Of a stretch of DNA of 6,489 nucleotides, positions 1-5,646 are shown piece after piece. The position numbers were made by a program, and so were the translations under genes. Every line of letters begins with the position of its first letter. The first letter of the stretch is position 1. The notes beneath the pieces were generated by a model. That model was not told the origin of the DNA and searched no databases. It was given only the letters and a program-made list of their open reading frames with translations. Origin of the DNA: an uncultured Eubacterium sp. (GTDB taxonomy: Bacteria; Bacillota_A; Clostridia; Lachnospirales; Lachnospiraceae); assembly GCA_948468465.1 (NCBI GenBank), contig CAOKJJ010000237.1, positions 1 through 6,489 of the forward strand, in the 5' to 3' direction.

Positions 1-5
1 TGTAC

Positions 6-34
6 ATTTTCTCACAATCACAAAAGTATGTCAA
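6..34 (-). promoter_or_regulatory. Possible sigma-A promoter reading out of the window
   Basis: On the minus strand a perfect TTGACA (-35, at 29-34) is followed after exactly 17 bases by GAAAAT (-10, at 6-11, four of six consensus positions). It lies just 3' of the ATPase gene and points toward lower coordinates, so it would serve a gene outside the window. The spacing is ideal but the -10 is weak and no downstream gene can be seen, so this is a candidate only. Confidence 0.35.
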
Positions 35-39
35 TGTGA

Positions 40-65
40 AACCGTCAGCTTTCCAGCAGACGGTT
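40..65 (-). other. Hairpin overlapping the stop codon of the ATPase gene
   Basis: AACCGTC (40-46) pairs with GACGGTT (59-65). An A/A mismatch follows, then GCT (48-50) pairs with AGC (55-57). In minus-strand RNA this closes a GGAA loop, which fits the GNRA tetraloop class. The stem includes the TGA stop at 45-47. No uridine tract follows, so it is not a classical intrinsic terminator; it may be a 3'-end stabilising structure. Confidence 0.45.
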
Positions 66-764
66 CAGCAACTGTTCCCTGTGATTGATAAATATCTCTG
101 TCACCTGATAACTGTCGGTATCTTCATAGGAGCATGGATGAATGCGTCCATCGTCAAATGTAAGAATTTGAGCACCGGGGATGCCTAATAAAATCGGTGA
201 ATGTGTGGCGATTAAAAACTGCGACTCTTCTTTTACGCACCTGTCAATCTCCATCAGCAGCGTAAGCTGTCTCTGTACAGACAATGCCGCTTCCGGCTCG
301 TCGAGGATATACAGCCCGTTTTTGCGAAAATGCTTTTGCGCAATCGCCAGAAAGCTTTCTCCATGTGATTTCTTATGCAATTCTTCGGACGGCACCAACG
401 CATCCCTTGCATATTCTTCCTCCTGTGTCGCTACATTATAAAAACTCTCGGCACGCAGAAAGTATCCCCATCCTTCCCGCCGGATTCCGCGGATAATTTT
501 GACCGCACCACACAGCTCGGAGTGAGAATCATAAGTCGAAAAGCTGTAGTTTTTCGTCCCGCCTTCTGGATTAAAGCCTGCCGCAACTGCAATCGCTTCC
601 AGCATGGTAGATTTTCCGCTGCCGTTTTCCCCTACAAAAAATGTGACCGGATGCGAAAACGTAATGCTGCGCACGTTTTTTATCGCGCTGATCTGCCTAA
701 GATAGCTGTATCTGTCTATTTTCTTCCAATCAATCCGAATGCCCTGTATCAACTGCTCATTCAT
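45..764 (-). CDS. AAA/ABC-type ATPase (small stand-alone SMC/RecF-like)
   Basis: A 239-residue cytoplasmic P-loop ATPase. Motifs in order: Walker A GENGSGKST (45-53), an ABC-signature-like SHGES (133-137), Walker B LYILDEPEAALS (151-162, with D155 and E156) and a switch histidine in ATHSP (H188). The sequence is complete but has no coiled-coil arm, so it is the compact type often annotated only as 'AAA family ATPase' (COG3910-like), not RecF, RecN or SMC. Such proteins dimerise around ATP and drive a partner or a nucleic-acid transaction. The partner is not given by the sequence. The ATG has GGGGGA seven bases upstream. The gene starts 22 bp after the stop of the PIN/NYN-like gene, so the two are probably co-transcribed and may work together. 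All catalytic motifs look intact. Function beyond ATP hydrolysis is unknown. Confidence 0.9.
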   Translation of the reverse strand: MNEQLIQGIRIDWKKIDRYSYLRQISAIKNVRSITFSHPVTFFVGENGSGKSTMLEAIAVAAGFNPEGGTKNYSFSTYDSHSELCGAVKIIRGIRREGWGYFLRAESFYNVATQEEEYARDALVPSEELHKKSHGESFLAIAQKHFRKNGLYILDEPEAALSVQRQLTLLMEIDRCVKEESQFLIATHSPILLGIPGAQILTFDDGRIHPCSYEDTDSYQVTEIFINHREQLLNRLLES

Positions 765-786
765 ATACCTATCCCCCGATTTCTTA

Positions 787-1935
787 TTACAAGCTGTGAA
801 TCAGTGAAATCATTGGACGCAGTGCGTTATAATATTGGTTTTTACTCTGCGGTGACTGCCCGATCATCTTATCCAGCGCTATCTTGATCTTCGTCAGATC
901 TCTGTCACCATAGGACTGCACAATCTTATACGCGCTTTCTCCCAGTGCGGTGTCCAGGCTGTTTACCTGCAATACTAATGTTGTCAGGCTGACGCCGCGG
1001 CTGTAACGGTCTCCGGTACAATACTGCGAGAGCTGCTCGCGCATTTGCATATCTTCTTTGAACTTTTCATACTGTTTTCTGCCTAACGTCTGTCCAAGCA
1101 CATTCGTAAGGGCACAATACCAGCCGTTTAAATTAGAGATCGGAACAGATTTTGCAATCGCTGTTATATAGTGAATGGTGTCCGGCTCCACTTGCATATT
1201 GCCCAGCAAGCTGTCTGGGCTGATAAATCCATTGATAACTGTTTGGCTATCCTTGCTGTTGTTTCCGGTCATTACGGTTTGAGTGTCTGGGCTGCCGCTC
1301 CCATTTGTTACAGTTTGGCTGTCTGGGCTGGTGTTTCCATTATTTTCTAACTGTCCGCCAAGACTATTTTTTCCATTGTTCAACAACTGTCCGCCAAGAT
1401 CATTTTTTCTATTGTTCAACAACTGTCCGCCAGGACTATTTTTCCCATTGTTCAACGACTGCCTGCCAGGGCTGATATTTCCATTATTCACTGCCTGTCT
1501 GACCAGGCTGCTGCTTTCATTGGCTTTTGACGGTTTGCCTTTCTTTTTTGTCTTCTTTTTTTCTGCTTTTTTTACTTTTTTCTTCTGGTCAGAACCTTTC
1601 AGACTGACATGGATTCCCCTGCTTTCCCAAAACTCTGCGGCTTTGGCGTATCCTTTGTCATTGGAATAGATGCAGTAGGAGGCTTTCGGGTGCTTTACAA
1701 TTAAATATCCCAGCACTCCCATCAACTGGTAATCCAGTGCATTATTTCCAACCGCACATTCCATCCAGATAATCTGGGAATTATTTACCTGCCTGAGCAG
1801 AAATTCACGCAGGCGCTTGGAATGATGCTCGGTATAGAAGGTGACAATCCGGTCTTTTTTTCGAATCTTGTCCAACAATCCGAACCATTTATCACCTACA
1901 TTTTCGGTATCAACTAAATAGTATTTTCGTTTCAA
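787..1935 (-). CDS. PIN/NYN-like domain protein with tandem-repeat linker
   Basis: A 382-residue protein in four segments. Residues 1-115 form a PIN/NYN-like nuclease fold with acidic residues in the expected places: VDTEN (D9, E11), NNALDYQ (D68) and YSNDKGY (D93). These would bind a metal for RNA or DNA cleavage. Residues 116-137 are a lysine-rich linker. Residues 138-245 hold nine 12-residue repeats rich in N, G, S, P and Q. Residues 246-382 are a predicted helical domain I do not recognise. No signal peptide or membrane segment is present, so it should be cytoplasmic. The start is TTG, with AAAGGA eight bases upstream, and it gives the expected N-terminus directly before the first strand. 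An ATG micro-ORF overlaps this start. The gene lies 83 bp after a small membrane protein gene and 22 bp before an ATPase gene. The fold assignment is by motif pattern only; nuclease activity and target are inferred. Confidence 0.8.
   Translation of the reverse strand: MKRKYYLVDTENVGDKWFGLLDKIRKKDRIVTFYTEHHSKRLREFLLRQVNNSQIIWMECAVGNNALDYQLMGVLGYLIVKHPKASYCIYSNDKGYAKAAEFWESRGIHVSLKGSDQKKKVKKAEKKKTKKKGKPSKANESSSLVRQAVNNGNISPGRQSLNNGKNSPGGQLLNNRKNDLGGQLLNNGKNSLGGQLENNGNTSPDSQTVTNGSGSPDTQTVMTGNNSKDSQTVINGFISPDSLLGNMQVEPDTIHYITAIAKSVPISNLNGWYCALTNVLGQTLGRKQYEKFKEDMQMREQLSQYCTGDRYSRGVSLTTLVLQVNSLDTALGESAYKIVQSYGDRDLTKIKIALDKMIGQSPQSKNQYYNALRPMISLIHSL
1201..1524 (-). repeat. Nine tandem 36-bp in-frame repeats (minisatellite)
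   Basis: Residues 138-245 of the PIN/NYN-like protein divide without gaps into nine 12-residue units. Units include NNGNISPGRQSL, NNGKNSPGGQLL, NNRKNDLGGQLL, NNGKNSLGGQLE and NNGNTSPDSQTV. Consensus is N-N-G-(K/N)-N-S-(P/L)-(G/D)-(G/S)-Q-(L/T)-(L/V). The first unit (ANESSSLVRQAV) and the last (INGFISPDSLLG) are the most divergent. At DNA level the central units around 1365-1475 are nearly identical, while the flanking units have drifted. This is the pattern of expansion from the middle. The period is a multiple of three, so copy-number change keeps the frame. Confidence 0.92.
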
Positions 1936-1952
1936 AATGCATGTCCTTTCAT
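1932..1952 (-). CDS. Micro-ORF MKGHAF overlapping the TTG start of the PIN/NYN-like gene
   Basis: An ATG at 1952-1950, preceded by AGAGGA with good spacing (1956-1961), opens a six-codon frame, MKGHAF. Its TGA stop overlaps the TTG start of the next gene in the four bases TTGA. The micro-ORF contains the AAAGGA that would serve that TTG. This is the geometry of translational coupling, in which a ribosome ending on the leader re-initiates on the weak start. It could also be chance, since six codons prove nothing alone. Confidence 0.3.
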   Translation of the reverse strand: MKGHAF

Positions 1953-1993
1953 TTTTCCTCTGATTTTTTCGTCTAAATTTTTACTCTGTCTTC

Positions 1994-2018
1994 ACATGAT
2001 GCCGCATATGGCTCATGT
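1994..2018 (-). other. Hairpin in the gap before the PIN/NYN-like gene
   Basis: ACATGA (1994-1999) pairs with TCATGT (2013-2018). After a one-base bulge (T2000), GCC (2001-2003) pairs with GGC (2010-2012) around a six-base loop. It starts directly after the TGA of the small membrane protein gene. The minus-strand RNA after the hairpin lacks a uridine tract, so termination is doubtful. It may instead separate the two gene pairs by RNA processing, attenuate read-through or bind a regulator. Confidence 0.4.
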
Positions 2019-2345
2019 TCACTCATCCATTGTCTCTTTGATTTGCTGCATCTCCTGGTTAATGTCTGTCACAGAATTGGTCAGATGCGCTAACAGCACC
2101 CAGCATCCTATCGCCGGAACCAGGACAAACGGCGCCAGCAGCTTGAACCCTCTTGAAAAAAAACACAGAATCACTGTAACACTCCAAATACATGCCCACA
2201 CGAACACCACGATTTTGATTACAATATACGTAATCCTGATTCTTTTCAGATTCCATAAGGCAAATGCAGCTCTCCGCTTTTTTACATATTCCCCGTCCCG
2301 CTCCTGATGCCGCTCACATGCTCCATATTTTTTTCCAAAGCACAA
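2019..2345 (-). CDS. Small membrane protein of unknown function, TTG start
   Basis: I do not recognise this 108-residue protein. It begins with about 35 charged residues rich in K, R and E, presumably cytoplasmic. Two hydrophobic helices follow at about residues 37-62 and 68-87, and a polar, glutamine/glutamate-rich C-terminal tail follows those. The open frame also contains a TTG at 2358-2360, but GGAGG (2352-2356) lies between the two codons, six bases before the TTG at 2343-2345. The downstream TTG is therefore the better start. No ATG fits the frame near the beginning. It lies about 32 bp after the four-helix membrane protein gene and probably belongs to the same transcript. The hydrophobic segments and the absence of stops support it as real. 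Confidence 0.65.
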   Translation of the reverse strand: MCFGKKYGACERHQERDGEYVKKRRAAFALWNLKRIRITYIVIKIVVFVWACIWSVTVILCFFSRGFKLLAPFVLVPAIGCWVLLAHLTNSVTDINQEMQQIKETMDE

Positions 2346-2377
2346 ACTCTTCCTCCACAACCTTTCTTTTGCTGTCT

Positions 2378-2740
2378 TTACAGACGGGCACTGCCTTTCC
2401 AGCGAACAAACATGGACAGAAGCATGGCACTTATACCCAAAACAAGGTAAACGCCTGCATACATCACAAATGCCGGTTCACCTATTGAAAAAAATGCTCC
2501 TGTTCCAAGCAAAAACAAACTTGCTGCAACGACAGGCAGGCTCCAAAGCTTCTTGACGTTTTTCCCTGCATAAATACCGGCAAAAACCATATAAACCGGA
2601 TTTACAGCATAAAACAAAAGAAAACAGACTGCCATGCCCGCGTCGCTTCTTACAAAAGTGACCGCTGTCCAAGGCAGCAGAAGCATGATTACTGCCGCAG
2701 CAATCAGCCACAAAATCAAGTTACTGTTCTTTTTTATCAT
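2378..2740 (-). CDS. Small four-helix membrane protein, unknown function
   Basis: A 120-residue, strongly hydrophobic protein with four predicted transmembrane helices at about residues 8-28, 34-56, 64-86 and 88-112. Short basic loops (KKN at the start, GKNVKK near 59-64, RWKG near the end) suggest both termini face the cytoplasm. It looks like a conserved hypothetical membrane protein of Clostridia; no catalytic or transport motif is visible and no function should be assigned. Its ATG overlaps the TGA of the upstream deacylase gene as ATGA (2737-2740). A GGAGGG lies six bases before the ATG, inside the end of that gene, so the two are translationally coupled. Confidence 0.8.
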   Translation of the reverse strand: MIKKNSNLILWLIAAAVIMLLLPWTAVTFVRSDAGMAVCFLLFYAVNPVYMVFAGIYAGKNVKKLWSLPVVAASLFLLGTGAFFSIGEPAFVMYAGVYLVLGISAMLLSMFVRWKGSARL

Positions 2741-3237
2741 ACGTCTCCCTCCCCTGTTTCGTTATGCTCTGTATATCCTTTGCAGACATCAATCCATGCT
2801 TCATAACCAGAGTACCGCTCCAGCTCAGGAATCGTCAGCTCTATGGCACTGTTTGAGCTGCCGCACGCCGGAAATACTGTAGAAAACCGCTTTAGCGATA
2901 CATCCAGGTACACTTTTACGCCTTCATTTAACGCAAACGGACAGACACCGCCGACTGCATGGCCTACAAGCGATTCTGCTTCCCCAGGCGACAGCATCTT
3001 TGCTTTTGTCCCAAACTGCGCCTTATAGCCCCGGTTATCAATTTTCGCGTCTCCGGCTGCCACAATCAGCACTGCTTTGCCGTCCACCAGAAACGAAAGT
3101 GTCTTTGCAATTCTGCGCGGCTCACAATGCAGCGCAGCAGCCGCAAGCTCTACCGTAGCGCTGGACACATCAAACTCTTGTATCTTTTCTTCTATCCCAT
3201 ACTGCCTGAAATATTCCTTTACCCTATCGATTGCCAT
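2737..3237 (-). CDS. YbaK/EbsC-family aminoacyl-tRNA deacylase
   Basis: A 166-residue cytoplasmic protein of the YbaK/ProX editing family, which hydrolyses wrongly charged aminoacyl-tRNAs in trans. Family landmarks in order: SSATVELAA (25-33), RIAKTLSF with the conserved lysine K45, AGDAKIDNRGYKAQFG (61-76), GGVCPF (96-101), and FPACGSSNSAIELT (122-135). Length matches the family (about 155-170). The frame opens one ATG earlier at 3252. That ATG lies immediately before the AGGAGG (3243-3248), which sits five bases ahead of the ATG at 3235-3237, so the inner ATG giving MAIDRV is chosen. The exact tRNA and amino acid substrate (for example Cys-tRNA-Pro as in YbaK) cannot be read from the sequence. 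It is the first gene of the five-gene cluster and overlaps the next by four bases. Confidence 0.93.
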   Translation of the reverse strand: MAIDRVKEYFRQYGIEEKIQEFDVSSATVELAAAALHCEPRRIAKTLSFLVDGKAVLIVAAGDAKIDNRGYKAQFGTKAKMLSPGEAESLVGHAVGGVCPFALNEGVKVYLDVSLKRFSTVFPACGSSNSAIELTIPELERYSGYEAWIDVCKGYTEHNETGEGDV

Positions 3238-3280
3238 TTTTTCCTCCTGCATTGCTGACGACTTGATACGCTGTGCTTAC

Positions 3281-3298
3281 TTAGATCTGTATATCTAA
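3281..3298. promoter_or_regulatory. 18-bp dyad, operator-like
   Basis: TTAGAT, six bases, ATCTAA: a perfect 6-6-6 inverted repeat between the putative -10 (3314-3319) and the deacylase gene. It would fall a little after the expected transcription start, where a bound repressor would block elongation. The stem is too AT-rich and short to be a terminator. No known regulator motif is recognised. Confidence 0.35.
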
Positions 3299-3313
3299 AG
3301 GAAGTATATCACA

Positions 3314-3319
3314 ATTATA
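3314..3319 (-). promoter_or_regulatory. Candidate -10 box (TATAAT) for the deacylase cluster
   Basis: The minus strand reads TATAAT exactly, 76 bases before the deacylase start and just past the AT-rich hairpin. The -35 region 16-18 bases upstream is poor (around ATCGTT/TCGTTT). A second near-match TATACT lies at 3303-3308. The position after the upstream terminators and before a gene cluster supports a promoter here, but the exact box is uncertain. Confidence 0.45.
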
Positions 3320-3338
3320 CTTGTTTGAGCATAAAAAA

Positions 3339-3369
3339 CGATAATTTTTTGAAAAAATCGGGTTTTTTT
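3339..3369. terminator. AT-rich bidirectional hairpin
   Basis: CGAT (3339-3342) pairs with ATCG (3357-3360), enclosing TTTT paired with AAAA. The stem is extended outward by AAAAAA (3333-3338) against TTTTTT (3363-3368) across a GG bulge. In minus-strand RNA the CGAT/ATCG hairpin is directly followed by GUUUUUU-type sequence, so it may act as a weak second terminator for the GH42 transcript. The stem is AT-poor in stability terms and may have little effect alone. Confidence 0.4.
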
Positions 3370-3401
3370 AAATGAATTGTCACCTGCATCATGAATTTTT
3401 G

Positions 3402-3452
3402 CAAAAGAAAAGCATCCGCAAAAGCTGAAGCTTTTGTGATGCTTTTCTTTTG
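3402..3452. terminator. Strong intrinsic terminator hairpin
   Basis: CAAAAGAAAAGCATC (3402-3416) is perfectly complementary to GATGCTTTTCTTTTG (3438-3452). Inside it CAAAAGCT (3419-3426) pairs with AGCTTTTG (3429-3436). The result is a 23-pair stem with only a small internal bulge. T-rich arms or flanks exist in both directions (the plus side continues into TCTATTTTTTT). On the minus strand it lies just after the deformylase remnant and would end transcripts coming from the symporter-GH42 operon. Confidence 0.75.
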
Positions 3453-3466
3453 TCTATTTTTTTCTC

Positions 3467-3586
3467 CTACATCATTGTATCGTCTCTAAGCACCTTTCCA
3501 TTGCAATGGCCAATCTCGTGCCGAATAATCTGAGCCGTCCAGCCCGTATACAAGTTAAGAGCAAAACTGCGGGGTGTCCGTCCCAA
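3467..3586 (-). pseudogene. def: Peptide deformylase C-terminal remnant
   Basis: An open frame too short for ordinary gene calling encodes about 39 residues. It contains LYTGWTAQIIRHEIGHCNGK, which matches the C-terminal helix of small clostridial-type peptide deformylases (usual form GWTAQIIQHEIDHCNG). That helix carries the two zinc-binding histidines and catalytic glutamate of HExxH. Deformylase removes the N-formyl group from new proteins. Here the earlier essential motifs (the glycine-rich GxGxAAxQ strand and EGCLS, which supplies the third zinc ligand) are absent. The frame is closed by a TAA at 3587-3589, directly at the end of the GH42 gene. The HEIDH aspartate is replaced by glycine. 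No ribosome binding site precedes the only start-like codon (TTG at 3584-3586). It is therefore a 5'-truncated relic, probably left by a deletion or by arrival of the sugar operon. Confidence 0.8.
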
Positions 3587-3591
3587 TTATA

Positions 3592-5616
3592 TTATGTTTC
3601 TTCTATAATTTTAACACCCCACGCCGGAATTCCAAACTCCTCCTGGCTTTTTATCTCTGCCCCCGACAAAAGCTCTGTACTATCTGAAAATCTGTATGTA
3701 ACATTCCTGCCTTCCGCCGAATAATTAAAATAGAATCTTACGGTCTTTCCGAAATCATTCTTCCCCTGTCTTACAATCACAGGAAAGTTTTCATCCGGTA
3801 TCTGCACCGCAGCGGCCCGCAGTATATATTCCAGAATGCACCACAATATTTTTTTATCGGTCATGCATCCCAGATAAAAAGCTTTTCCGTTTCCATAGCT
3901 GTTTTCCGTTACTGCGGCATATTTGTTCCAATTATAGTGGTCGTAAGATGCTAGTACTTCTGCTCCGTTCGGTATCAAAAGCTCCATAAAAACATCCGCT
4001 TCTGCTTCTTCTGCGTCTCCGATGATCTTACCAGTCAGGCCGGTATGCTTTGGAAATGCAAACTGCTGGTATTCCACGCCAAAACACTTATGCAGAATAT
4101 GCGGCTGTACTTCATGGCTGACTTTTACATTTTCATTTGCAAAAGCGGTTTTAAACGTTGCTGCCAGATATCCGCCACCCTCTACATACCGGACCAGTTT
4201 TTGCAGCAGCTTCTCATGCGCCGCATACAGGGCCGGCACAATAATTACCTTATATTCATTTAGATTTTCAGACTCTGGCCAGATAAAGTCACACTCCATA
4301 TTTCTTTCATACAGCACATCATATATCCAGCGGACAACATCATTATAGCCGATTCCGGAATTTCCTGCCGCTGTTGCCTCAATGCCAAACCATTTTAATG
4401 CCGTCAGCGCTTCATTGCTGACCAGAACCGCCACATCATTTTTCTTTTTCAGGTTCACCAGATGGCTGCCAATCTCTGAAAATTCCCTCCCGATGACACA
4501 TGCTTCCCGATAAGTGTCATTTTCCTGAAAATCATGGCTGAGTATCCCTTTCCAGTACGTTTCAAATGAATTATGGATAGAATGCCAGTGCCAGTACATC
4601 ACGCCGTTTGCCCCGGAAGCGATATGGCTGTATGCCTGCAGGCGAAGCTGGCCTTTATAAGGCGTCCATCCCGGGAACCCCTGCGCTTCCGTTTCCAGTA
4701 TCAGATAGTTGTCATTCTTCAGCGACCTTGCCATATCACCGCCAAAGGCGATCTCTGTTCCGGTCAGTTCATCCTGGCTCGGATGATAAATATCCGCACC
4801 TGTAAGCGTAAGGCATCTGGATGCATGAAAATGGTTTACATCCGGCTGTACCCCAAAAGAATGCCCGCGCCACTCATAGTCAAAGTTATGGGTAATGAAC
4901 TGGCCTTCCCTGCGGTATTCGTTTACAATGCCTGCCTGCCAGCTTAAAAATTCAGTTACCAGACCCCTTTGAAATTTTTCAAATTCCGCGCCCAGGCTGC
5001 CATTGATTGTGCCCCTTACATCTGGGAAATCCTCCCATGCGTTCACGCGATTGCTCCAGTAATCCAGTCCAAATTCCCGGTTCATCGTATCCAGGTCGTC
5101 ATGAAACTTCCGCCGCAGATATTTTACAAACTGCTCCTGTACATTTCTACCCGCCGTGCCGTAATGCTTTGTCTCATTGTCCAGTTGAAATCCAATCACG
5201 CATGTTCTGTGCGCCGTGCATTCCATCAGCCTGCGAATCACCCTCTCCGCATAAAACCGGTAAACCGGATGCGTAATATCCATAATCTGGCGCGGGCCGT
5301 AAATCCCCCTTCCCTTCACTGTTTCCGCTAATATATCTGGATGCGACTTCACCATCCACGTCGGAACTGCATAGGTAGGCGTGCCAATAATCACATGAAT
5401 TCCGACCTGTTCCATCGCGTTCATCACGCGTTCTACATGTGAGAAATCAAACACGCCTTCCTGCGGCTCGCAGGTACTCCATGTAGATTCCGCAATCCGA
5501 ACGGTATTAATACCTGCCTTTTTCATCATTTCAACGTCTTTGTCCAGACGTTCGTATGGCATATATTCATCATAATATGCCGCGCCAAAAAGTAATTGTT
5601 TCCTATTTTTCTCCAT
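3592..5616 (-). CDS. GH42 beta-galactosidase-family glycoside hydrolase
   Basis: A complete 674-residue retaining glycosidase of family GH42. It cleaves terminal beta-D-galactosides; some members act on alpha-L-arabinopyranosides, so the substrate stays open. The N-terminal TIM barrel covers about residues 1-385. It starts with FGAAYYDEYMP and carries the acid/base in GFQLDNE (E148) and the probable nucleophile in YLILETEAQG (E308). YWHWHS (341-346) is in the active-site region. A Rossmann-like trimerisation domain follows (about 395-610, with YVEGGGYLAATF at 478-489). A small beta-sandwich closes the protein (about 615-674). No signal peptide is present, so it acts in the cytoplasm. The four-cysteine zinc cluster of some GH42 enzymes is not evident. 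The ATG follows GGAGGA (5625-5630) by eight bases. It lies 30 bp after the symporter gene, forming an uptake-hydrolysis operon. Confidence 0.95.
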   Translation of the reverse strand: MEKNRKQLLFGAAYYDEYMPYERLDKDVEMMKKAGINTVRIAESTWSTCEPQEGVFDFSHVERVMNAMEQVGIHVIIGTPTYAVPTWMVKSHPDILAETVKGRGIYGPRQIMDITHPVYRFYAERVIRRLMECTAHRTCVIGFQLDNETKHYGTAGRNVQEQFVKYLRRKFHDDLDTMNREFGLDYWSNRVNAWEDFPDVRGTINGSLGAEFEKFQRGLVTEFLSWQAGIVNEYRREGQFITHNFDYEWRGHSFGVQPDVNHFHASRCLTLTGADIYHPSQDELTGTEIAFGGDMARSLKNDNYLILETEAQGFPGWTPYKGQLRLQAYSHIASGANGVMYWHWHSIHNSFETYWKGILSHDFQENDTYREACVIGREFSEIGSHLVNLKKKNDVAVLVSNEALTALKWFGIEATAAGNSGIGYNDVVRWIYDVLYERNMECDFIWPESENLNEYKVIIVPALYAAHEKLLQKLVRYVEGGGYLAATFKTAFANENVKVSHEVQPHILHKCFGVEYQQFAFPKHTGLTGKIIGDAEEAEADVFMELLIPNGAEVLASYDHYNWNKYAAVTENSYGNGKAFYLGCMTDKKILWCILEYILRAAAVQIPDENFPVIVRQGKNDFGKTVRFYFNYSAEGRNVTYRFSDSTELLSGAEIKSQEEFGIPAWGVKIIEET

Positions 5617-5646
5617 AAATAGAATCCTCCCGCTTTCTATATAAAA

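Noticed and set aside
1201..1524. CRISPR array, since the unit is 36 bp
   Set aside because: Units are contiguous with no unique spacers, drift at codon level, and keep one reading frame with a 12-residue period; it is coding minisatellite DNA.
1283..1669. Plus-strand 128-residue open frame with repeated NCPPRLFFPLF-like units
   Set aside because: It is the antisense shadow of the repeat array and lysine-rich linker; it has no ribosome binding site or recognisable domain.
2059..2256. Second minus-strand frame of 65 residues inside the small membrane protein gene
   Set aside because: It lacks hydrophobic helices or family features; the overlapping frame shows clean membrane segments and a ribosome binding site.
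3238..3252. Earlier ATG for the deacylase gene
   Set aside because: That ATG lies just upstream of the AGGAGG, which serves the inner ATG at 3235-3237; the family N-terminus also begins at the inner one.
4022..5331. Several plus-strand open frames of 60-124 residues opposite the GH42 gene
   Set aside because: They are antisense to a strongly supported enzyme, are rich in C, H, R and P as expected for shadow frames, and have no start signals.
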